Positions 55,230 to 64,000 of a DNA stretch of 64,000 nucleotides are shown here, piece by piece. Numbering within the stretch: the first letter of the stretch is position 1; each line of letters starts with the position of its first letter. The DNA comes from Strongylocentrotus purpuratus (Eukaryota; Echinodermata; Echinoidea; Camarodonta; Strongylocentrotidae): the NCBI RefSeq assembly GCF_000002235.5, contig NW_022145597.1, positions 28,164,423 through 28,228,422 of the forward strand, read 5' to 3'. The notes beneath the pieces were generated by a model, which was given only the letters and a program-made list of their open reading frames with translations, was not told the origin of the DNA and searched no databases. Both the position numbers and the translations under genes were made by a program.

Positions 55230-57289
55230 CACTTTTTTTTTTTTTAGTATATATGTAATAATAATGATAACAATAACAATAATAAAAATAATAATAATGA
55301 TAATAATGATGAAACAATAACAAAAAAATATTAATGTGTCGTAACGTCGCATCACTGGCGTTAGGCACGCGAATATATTTATCGTAGGATGGCTCGAGAA
55401 TATTTAAATGTAAGATACGCGATAGATAAGAGCAAAGGCCAATGGCATTGCTCGTCGTATTGAGTCTTAATCCTAATGGTAACATTAATCCTAAATCCTA
55501 AACCTTAAACGCAACCTAAACCATATTTAACTCACATCATAAATCACATTTGTTTGTCTACTAACAACAGGAGTCGTTTTCCGAAACTTTTTAGCCGAAA
55601 GTATCGAAATCATGAATTTGTCGCTACAATCATGGTTTTGTGAAACGGTTTATCCACTTCCTGACATCTCCGTAGGTCGCGGACAAAGATATGACTGTCA
55701 TGGAGTTGGTTTCATGAAACGGCCCCCTAGTCGTCTTCAAGAATTTCCGTTTCGGTTTAATAAAATTTGGAGTGGACGTTTAGGCTATTATTATTATTAT
55801 TATTATGATATTTAATCATTTGTATTAAAAAGAGCATGAATAATTATGAGGTAGTCGAGGATTTGTTGCATATGGCCTACATAATCCATTACCTAAACTT
55901 GCCATCCTACAATAACAAGAATACTTTTTTACAAGGACACTAGACAGGCTATAGAAATTGAGAACAAGTCAGCGTTAGTTTTACGATTATTTTTAAATTA
56001 CTGGATATAATAAAGATACCAAATTCAACCATTGGCTGTGATAAATTTAAACAAGTAATTTCATTTTTGATATGATTTTTATTTGTTTCCATATATATAC
56101 TGTCAGATGTTTGTATCATTTGTAAAAGTCAGCTCGTTTAAAAGTATACATGGAAAAGGGGGTCGTCATAAGAAAGAAAGAAAGAATGAAAGACGGAAAG
56201 AAGAATGACAGAGTGAGTGACTTGTGTTAATAATTGCCCTAAAGAAGAAAGTATTTGTATCCAATAGAATAAATAAACAACACATTTATAATCATCCTGA
56301 TCTTCTTCTTCTTCGTTTGGTGCTATAATGGCAATCAGTCAGCTTTTACTATAGTTGCCAATTTCGTTACATCTGTTATTTCCTTTCTTTCTCTTAAAGC
56401 CCCTATAAAGTGTTGGGATCCCTAAATATTTTTTTTTGTACCCAGAAAACTGAAAGTTCGCATTCTTTCAACAATATTCAAACACATTTGTTTTTAAAAT
56501 CCTTGCAGAAATGTGTCTTAAATGACATTTTATTTAACATTATGATACAACTTAAGTGAAATTTTTGCCATCAAATTTGAGGGGCTGCCAACACTTTAGA
56601 GGGGCTTTAATAACCCTGTGTAACCATGTACTTGTGTGTATGTCCATTTAAAACCATGAGATAATGCTCACTTCACCATATGAGAATAAATCGAAAGCGC
56701 ACGGGAAGTTCAATCCATGCCTCTTGCGTATTCCATCTAGCATTGTGAATTGATATATTTTCTACTATATGTATGTATGTTTATATACATGTATATTGTT
56801 TTACTTTCATATGTATTTTCCTGCTTCTTCTTCTTATCTTGTCTTTCTTGTTCTCGCTGGAAAAATGAAAAGAGGAGAAAAGGGTAAGAAAGGGAAAAGG
56901 GACAAAGAGAGAAAATAAGTTGTAAAAAGTATTACGAGTAATGTAATTTATTTCATCTCTATTGAATGTTCCAAAAGAGATATGTGGCAGTAAGTTAATT
57001 TTAGCTATTCCTGGTTCATGTCATTTTGGCATTTGAAGTCACTTATCTTTGTTGCACTATAATTTTGAATTTTGTTATCCGTTGATTTAAAAAAGAATTG
57101 AGGGTTATCCCATTTGGGGAGGGGGTTACTGAAGGTGACATGCAGTATTAGTGGCAAGTGAACATTCTCTAAGCAAGTTGAGTTATGGACTTGAATTTGG
57201 TGCACATGATTGTGGGGAAGGGGAAGTAGCAACTTAAGAATTACCCACCATACAAATTGACAAGACGTTCGTAGGATTAAAGCTCCAAT

Positions 57290-58184
57290 CACACAGAACT
57301 AGTTCTCACTGCGTGCGTTTTGGTGGGCGTGTGCGAATGTGTGTTTGAGACGCCAGCATAATCGTGTTTTTTTTTTATAATATAAAATAAAAAGGTATAC
57401 CAAGCAATATTTCTGTTTTACTTTAGCTTATTTCCACTTACAGGGATAGTTGAATTTTGTTGCAGAGGGCGCTACACAAAATAATTTTTGTATGACATAA
57501 TGAAAAACTGAGTGTCAAATTTGAAATAATATACAATTTAAATGACAAAATAATCTTTGTTTGATCAAAATCGGTACAGAGACGGCTGAAATATCCATAC
57601 ATATAACAATTTCTAATATGTGTGGTGCCCCACAAATATTAGGTAATTTTGAACCACTGAGCCGTTGAAAAATGAAATAGCACCTTATATGTTTTAGTCC
57701 AGCCAAATTGGCTTTTTCGTGTTGGTTATAATACGCACAACCAGCCGGCCCGTGTATTGTTATTATTAATTAATTAATTAATTAATGGTCACCGTATTTT
57801 TTTTTAAAGTGGAGCTGAATTGGTATGATACTATTCAAAATAAACTCACACATATTGCGGTCTAAAATTACCTTCATAACAATTTCAGTTTCTAAAAGGG
57901 CACTAGAAATGTCATAAATAACAATAAAAGCAATAACCGTGCACTTTGAAGGCATTTGCGGTCTTAAACAAGAACTCATTTATTATTATCCTTTCAAAGT
58001 TGCTCTAAAAACCCATCTCTTTCTAAACAGTGCTATTTAATCATGTCAATGTAGCGTAATAATTTGTGTTGTTTTAGTTTACTTTATTTTAGTTAGGAAA
58101 GTTATATTTTTGTGATAGTAATAATGTATGTACAGCGCCATGAGCGTCAGAGCCAGGCGGATACCGGCGCTATATAAATATCCA

Positions 58185-58215
<31 letters not shown>

Positions 58216-60345
58216 TGAATTGTTCCATTAGTACTTGAAAGCCATTACATTTTATTGTGTAAAAGTTCAGGGACCAATTCCAGAGACTGGGGCATGGGTG
58301 TCGATCCCGGGGGGGGGGGGGGATGGGGGAATATACCCCCCCCCCCCCCAATATTTCAGGTGAGGGTGATGCCCTGTACAATCATCCCCCTAATAATTCA
58401 CCATCAAAAAAACAAAAACAAAATGAAGAGAAAAATTAATGATGAGAGCCCGATGAGAGTAGTTAATGGTTATTACTCGCAAGATGACCATCAATATACA
58501 CATTTTGCTATCTCATTTTTATAATACATATATATATATGAAGTAAATGTGACAACCGTATATGAGACAAGAATAAATTGAATTTTCGCTCAAACGGCTT
58601 CATCGGGAATTGATGAATTTATTCAATTTGTTCAATCAACAGCATCATAGAAATGCAGTGCGCCAAATGCAAAGCCGCAGCGTTAAAAAGCAACGAGCTA
58701 AATTAATGTTAAACGCGAAGCGCAAAAGTAGCCATCTGCAATGCACATCCTGGACAATCCTGGACAGTGTAAACATAAATGAACTCTGTGGCGAATTCGT
58801 GATGAGATCGGAGACAAGGAGAACGATTTTCGGACATCAGTATGACATGACTTATAAGATAGTTCACTAGTTGTTATGTTGTTTCCGTTCACCCTTTTTA
58901 AAATTCACGTCATTGTATCTTTATGTTTATTTTTTTCACTCATTTTATTTCCTGATATTTCCTAAAACATTTTTCATTTTTGGAGAAAGATTATTATGTC
59001 ACAACTTATTTTTGTTTTATTTAAAAGCTGATGTAGGCCTATGTGACTGGCGTACTGGTGGAGGAGGGGGCTTGGGGGCGCTAGCCCCCCAATAAAATCC
59101 AACCATGACTTATTCTCAATTTCATACAAGTAATTTATAAATGTTCGTGTTATCACATGATTTTCAACAAATTCGCGTTTCTCCATTTCTGTTGCAAACT
59201 TACACATTCCAAAATAGCCAGGAAGAGCATATATTTTGTATAGGCACTAATGGGCCTAATTAGTTGCCGTTTCTAATAATTTAATGAAACGTGAAAGCTT
59301 CCGCGCTACGCGGGGGATGGGCGAAAACTGAATTCAGACAAGGACACGATACAAAGAATCGTCTTCCTTCTCTAAGAATTAAATAAAACGTTAAAGCTTC
59401 CGCGCTTTGCGCGGGATGGGCGACAACGAATACAGACAAGGATTATGCAAAATAATTTATTGAAACGTCAAAGCTTCCACGCTTTGCGCGGGAGGGGGGG
59501 GAACTGAATTCAGACAAGGATTAAGAGTCGAGAATGGTACATCGAATCGTATTCTTTCTTTAATAATCTAATGAAACGTTAGAGCTTCCGCGCTACGCGC
59601 AGAGGAAGGGGAACTTGATTCAAACAAGGATTAACAGTCGAGAATGGTACATCGAATCGTCTTCTTTCTCTAATAATTTAAAGAAATGTCAAAGCTTCCG
59701 CGCTTCGCGGGGGAGGGGGAAACTCCTCCCTCCCTGCACCCAACCCCTTGGCTACGCGCTTAGGGAGGGGGTGCAACCTGCCACACGCTTGGTTGCTTTG
59801 ATCCATTGCCGAAAATATTTTGGCACCTATCATCCCCCCAACCACGGATACAAATCGACACCCTTGGACTTGGGTAATAAGAAATTCATTGGAATAAGTT
59901 ACGACTGTTTTCATATTCCCATAGAAATAAGAGCTCTCCTCTTTTGAATCGTCGTTTCATGTCAGTGAAGAATTCAGCACTAGATGGAGCCAGCATGTTG
60001 ACGCCCCTTGTTTTGTACTTTATGGATCAAAATGAAACGACGTTTCAAAAGAGGAGAGCTCTTATTTGGGAACTTGAAAACAGTCGTAACTTGTTTCATA
60101 AATATTCTCTTATTACCCCAGTCCCTGCAATTAGTCCCTGAACTATTGCACATTAAAATGTTATGACTTTCCAGTAAATTGAACAATTCAATTAAATGAA
60201 AAAAGGCTTAAGTGAACATAAATATTTTGTATGGGAACAAGTTAAACAAAAGTGCTTACTATAACCTTTTTAGTTTTTTTTCTTTTTTTAAATCCAGATT
60301 ATGCTGGCGTCAAAACGCACACGCCGACACAAAATCACAGACAGA
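57290..60345. mobile_element. Foldback element FB-A, segment C copy
   Basis: Left arm about 57290-58292 and right arm about 59867-60345, with the CAAGGGTGTCGAT element (58293-59866) nested between. Unlike segment B, the right arm runs directly into the gene copy. Confidence 0.75.
58293..59866. mobile_element. CAAGGGTGTCGAT element, copy in segment C (1.6 kb)
   Basis: Flanked by GACTGGGG (58285-58292) and a one-base variant GACTTGGG (59867-59874). Same termini as 31024-33250, shorter because it has fewer GC-hairpin units and lacks the CRE-bearing MITE. It has an insertion of about 35 bases near 58980 not seen in A or B. Confidence 0.85.
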
Positions 60346-60981
60346 CACACTCTCTCAGAATTTGTCGAGTAATTCTATTAGTGCTTCAATCGGTATTCTT
60401 AATCCTTGAAGTCAGGATGTGTCTCTTTACTGTACGTATTTTCACGCGGAAGCCCTTATTGGATTTTATAGACTTGGGTATTTTAGCGATCGGTGATCTG
60501 GCGACATTTGATCCGGGATTTAATGCGTCCGAGATATAGGGCTAGGGTTAGGGTTGCATTCGGGTTAAAGGTTAGGATAGGGTAAGAGTAAGATATCACT
60601 TTTGGTCTAGAGTTGAAGTTAGGAATTCGGTCAGTGTCGGATATTGACTGTGAAACAATATTGTCATCGGAAAAGTCCTCTAACAACCGATCAGGAGATA
60701 AAAGGGAGGTCTTCTTGTTTTAATCAATTAATTAAAATATCAGCGTCTTTTTGTATTTAATTTAATGTATGATAAAGAATTTCGTTTTTATTATCATAAC
60801 CTTTAAAAATTCATGTTCATTGACTAAATATTTCAGCCTGTATTTATCTATTTCCCCAGTCTTTGTATAACACCCGGCTCTTATGTACGGTTTCCCTACA
60901 TTGCCTCTCCCCGAAAATCTAGATTTTAAATTATAGTTTTGTCTAAGTTAAGCGTATATCCCTAATTTGAGTAGTAACGAC

Positions 60982-61948
60982 ATGCGGGACGGATCTATCA
61001 AGGTAGGAAGTAAAATACATGATTATACATTACAATCTCAATCAATGGAAACAAATATAAAAGCATAATTTAAATTAAATATTGATATTTATGACTGGCT
61101 TCTGGGGCAATGTATTGTTTGGGTTCGGAATATTACCTTGTCATTATGAAATGTTGAGTTCTTGTTCAATCTGTTTTCTGGATCAGATCTACTACCCTAT
61201 CGTGCTTACTGTGATAAATGGAACCGGTCTACCAGGTACGTCTATCATATTTGTTTTTCTTTCTCAGTTTTATTGACTGCTGAATATCGATCAGTTTTTA
61301 CCTCTGCTTTTTTTTATACTAACAATATTAATAGAAATCCTTACAATAATAACCTTTTGAACTGAAGTGTTGAACTAAATTTTGCCAAAAAATATTGCCG
61401 AAAATATCTTAAAACAAGCAGAAAGACCGATTTGTCACTTTATATTCAAGGGGGTAACACGTGACCCTTTTTACGCGAAAGCTCTAACAATCATACACAA
61501 ACACAATCTCAAGATCAAGTGACTTAAAACAGTTAAAGATTTATCATTCAGGATAGAAAAATTGAAGATTTTTGCCTGACTTGCATTCATTGGAATAACT
61601 CGTTATTGTTCGATTTCGGAGTACTAATAGTCTCTTTATCGCTGTTAGTCAGAAAATGATGCTTTATATCTTCAGAGCCCCCCCCCCCCTTTTGTGTGTG
61701 TGTGTGTAAATGCATTGATATACATGTAAACAGTTCTCGGTATAGTACGTGTAGTACAAATGCCATTTATATCCACTTTGCACGTTTAAAATCAAGGTGA
61801 TGTGGCGGATGCAAGATTCATTAAACAGAGTAGGGTAAATATCGCCAAATTCGATATTCTACTCATTTCACCGTGCATTCTATTTAAAATTATTATTAAA
61901 AAAAACAAATGGGGTATACTTTGTTTTTCGCAAGTTCTTACCGCGGTG

Positions 61949-61995
<47 letters not shown>

Positions 61996-62184
61996 CAGGT
62001 GTACATGCCCAGTCATGTCACGAAAGACCTGAGGATGCGTTAACAAGGTTATTTCGACTCCGATGTCGAGGAAGTCTTCTTAGCAATGACTCGATGATCG
62101 CGTCTGAGCGCGATCTAGCACCGTGGATTCCAAAAGGGTGGGGAATAAGAATTAGAAGACGGCACGATGTTTGCAGCGTTCTCG
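60982..62184 (+). pseudogene. FAMeT-domain-like gene, copy 3, 5' exons only
   Basis: Exons at 60982-61002, 61187-61235 and 61999-62184 match copies 1 and 2, with intact splice signals and no stop (the Trp codon is TGG). The linker exon and both domain exons are missing because homology ends at 62518. Unless they lie beyond the window after an insertion, this copy cannot encode the domain. An alternative start ATG at 61091 would give an in-frame extension of the second exon. Copy 2 has a TAG there, so I favour the shorter exon. Confidence 0.55.
61951..61992 (+). repeat. (CT)n tract upstream of exon 2, copy 3
   Basis: Pure CT microsatellite running into the exon 2 acceptor CTCCACAG. Third length variant of this splice-site tract. 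Confidence 0.9.
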
Positions 62185-62544
62185 GTAAATACAGAATCAG
62201 ATATGTCGGATAAATCAACAGATTTACCCATTCAAGAGCTGGATATATAGCAATCAATTTACTTTAAATGAAATATTGATTAGAGAGAAGTACTTCTTCA
62301 AGTGCCCGATCCAGGATTCCCTGTCCGGGGAAAGGGGTGCACTTCACAGAAAACATTCTGAAAAGACCAAATAAAGAGTTATGATCACATGTCACTTACT
62401 TTCTTGATAGACAAAAATACTCTAATCCAAGTGCCATTGAGGCATAAAATTGCCGCCGGGGCCTTATAGGGAGTATTTCTTGTTTTGTATTCAATGTTAA
62501 CATAATACTTTGCTTTGTACGGAAGCGTTAAAGTGCCATTCTAC

Positions 62545-62990
62545 TTGACGACATGACGAGATATTTCATCTTGTCAAGTCGACTTAATATCCATATCATG
62601 TCGACATGTAAAGATATTTAACCAACCATGTCGACTTATCAACTTTTATTAGTCGACATGGCGAAATAAATTATCTTGCCAAGTCGACTTCACAAAAAGT
62701 TCATGTTGTCATGGCGACATAAGTTATCTTACCAATTTGACTTCTAAAAAAATACATGTTGTCATGGCGACATATATTATCTTACCAAGTCGACTACCCA
62801 AAAAGTAATGTCGACATGGCGAAATAAATTATCTTGCCAAGTCGACTTCACAAAAAGTTCATGTCGTCATGGCGACATGTATTATCTTGCCAAGTCGACT
62901 TCACAAAAAAGTTCATCTTGTAATAGCGACATAAATTATCTCACCAAGTCGACTTCCCAAAAAGTATATGTCGTCATGGCGAGATATGTA
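62545..62990 (+). repeat. GTCGAC-rich minisatellite, about 53-bp unit
   Basis: About eight imperfect units containing CATGGCGACATAAATTATCT, then GCCAAGTCGACTTC and ACAAAAAGTTCATG. The sequence begins at the point where segmental copy C loses homology. No paired terminal repeats could be confirmed. Confidence 0.8.
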
Positions 62991-63615
62991 GTGTGACGAC
63001 TATTTCATGCAGCGCGCGTATGACGGGCGGATCGTGCCATAAAGATGACAACTTTACAACTATACATCCAACGAATGGATGTAAGGTTTTAACCAATCTC
63101 CACACAGTGACTAATAACCTGTTTTATTATAGTATTCCATCTCTACAGAGAAATTCACATTTTTCTTGATCAAAGAGGTATTAACTCTTCAGCTTTCACC
63201 TCATGTATTTCTTTCATCGCATATCATGAATGGCAAATGGAAGTCTTTTACCGGTTGAGGCTAATTGTTTATCACATATTAACCCTTCTTGTGGTTGTTA
63301 GACTAACAAAAGTCGTAATAATCGTTATTGAAGTCTAAGAGGTAGGAGCTAGGATGAGGCTGGTGCATGCCATCCTCCCCTTCTCATCTAAAATATTGGA
63401 TGGGAATAATGATGCTTCCTCATCATATATAGTGATAAGTGAAACACTTATGAGATATTTGACATGCAACATAATAGTAAGCAAATTCAAGTTGTCTGAA
63501 TGGAACATTTTCAATAATACACCTCCCCCCCCCCCCCTCCCTGAAAAAAACACTGATACTCTTTTTACAACCGAGCAATCTTAAATAGTAATGTTATTTT
63601 CTCTTGTATGTGTAA
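62991..63615. other. Non-coding interval
   Basis: Single-copy within the window. Contains a short C run (about 63523-63538). Open frames at 63335-63584 have no motif. Confidence 0.4.
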
Positions 63616-63625
63616 TTGTATATAG

Positions 63626-63867
63626 GGGAGAGGAGAATAGAGAGGGCAAGGCGGGACATGTCACCTGAAGAGTTCCGCAACTTAATTACAACAACGTACC
63701 CAACTATGACACAAGGATATACTTTGGCCGTATGCAGGCATAGGCGTCTTGAGAATCTTCCTCCAAATGTTGTTGATCCAAGCAGCATTTATGGACATCT
63801 TGGAAGAAGGTTCTCAGGACGCCTAATTATAGTTCCTGATACTGAATTTCAACCCAAAAGAACATAA
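63626..63867 (+). CDS. Unassigned terminal exon-like open frame
   Basis: Follows an AG acceptor (GTATATAG|GG) and runs 80 codons to a TAA, with AATAAA at 63872-63877. The peptide (RRDMSPEEFRNLITTTYPTM, then CRHRRLENLPP and GRRFSGRLIIVP) has normal protein composition and a compact alpha/beta look. It recalls the short N-terminal domains of uncharacterised G2E3/HECT-like proteins in marine invertebrates, but I cannot confirm that. Upstream exons were not found. Confidence 0.35.
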
Positions 63868-64000
63868 CAATAATAAAAACCTGAATTAAATCACATATAC
63901 AATTCCATTCAAAGAAAAGGGAAGTTAATTCACAGGAATTAAAATTCATAAACATTGCGCATGCCACCTATACGGTATAATGGAGGTCTTTATAATAGCA

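Larger units (their letters stand above)
53955..55245. mobile_element. Foldback-like element FB-E with GTGCTAA/TTAGCAC arms
   Basis: Both ends are rich in TGCTAAAT and AGCACTT words in opposite orientation (53955-54115 and 54890-55240). The middle holds a 103-bp hairpin and a coding-like fragment. It sits exactly at the left edge of segmental copy C, as the 27.8-kb foldback repeat does for copy B. Termini run into A/T tracts, so exact ends are uncertain. Confidence 0.55.
55255..62518 (+). repeat. Segmental duplication, copy C
   Basis: Collinear with B (27975-33738 and then 35803-38410) and, from about 58855, with A (18433-22200). It ends abruptly after ATACTTTGCTTTG, just inside the intron between exons 2 and 3 of the gene, where a GTCGAC minisatellite begins. 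Confidence 0.9.

Overview
The window looks like nuclear DNA from a marine invertebrate deuterostome, most likely an echinoderm such as a sea urchin. This is inferred from AT-rich non-coding sequence, short exons with GT/AG introns, many homopolymer C/G runs and CT, GT and ATT microsatellites, the frequent string TAGGCCTA, and a dense load of hAT-type, foldback and LINE fragments. I saw no bacterial operons, rRNA or CRISPR array. Names such as FB-A and M1 are local labels of mine.

The only convincing host gene is a small multi-exon family present three times in direct orientation. Copy 1 (20.7-25.6 kb) has a nonsense codon in exon 2, and a 1.4-kb LINE has landed in its last exon. Copy 2 (36.8-49.4 kb) keeps every exon open and every splice junction in phase 1. 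Copy 3 (61.0-62.2 kb) has only its first exons. The last two exons together resemble the farnesoic-acid O-methyltransferase-like domain (Methyltransf_FA). The copies sit in a segmental duplication (A 18.4-26.1, B 28.0-49.9, C 55.3-62.5 kb). Because the paralogues are so similar, each serves as the empty-site control for insertions in the others.

Layout. 0-1 kb: an element with inverted ends. 1-8.7 kb: AT-rich and mostly unrecognised, with one dispersed repeat pair. 8.7-10.1 kb: one arm of foldback element FB-A, broken by two small elements with 8-bp target duplications. 11.1-11.8 kb: a hairpin-forming minisatellite. 12.1-12.5 kb: a hairpin-unit repeat. 13.3-13.7 kb: a 114-bp tandem repeat. 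14.1-15.4 kb: a foldback element made of ATTGG-rich repeats. 15.6-18.4 kb: a 933-bp direct duplication with tRNA-like sequences. 18.4-27.2 kb: segmental copy A and a decayed minus-strand LINE. 28-52 kb: segmental copy B, whose gene intron 4 carries a 1.6-kb hAT-like insertion and a 7.4-kb element with inverted ends, tandem-repeat arms and a decayed Mutator-like transposase gene. 49.4-52.4 kb: a 3-kb nested foldback array of a CGTAA-rich motif beginning in the gene's 3' untranslated region. 54-55.2 kb: another foldback-like element with a 103-bp hairpin and a possible captured coding fragment. 55.3-62.5 kb: segmental copy C. 62.5-63.0 kb: a GTCGAC-rich minisatellite. 63.6-63.9 kb: an unassigned terminal exon.

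The most notable content is the recently amplified gene family together with at least five unrelated foldback-type elements whose arms are tandem arrays. One of these encloses a Mutator-like transposase remnant.
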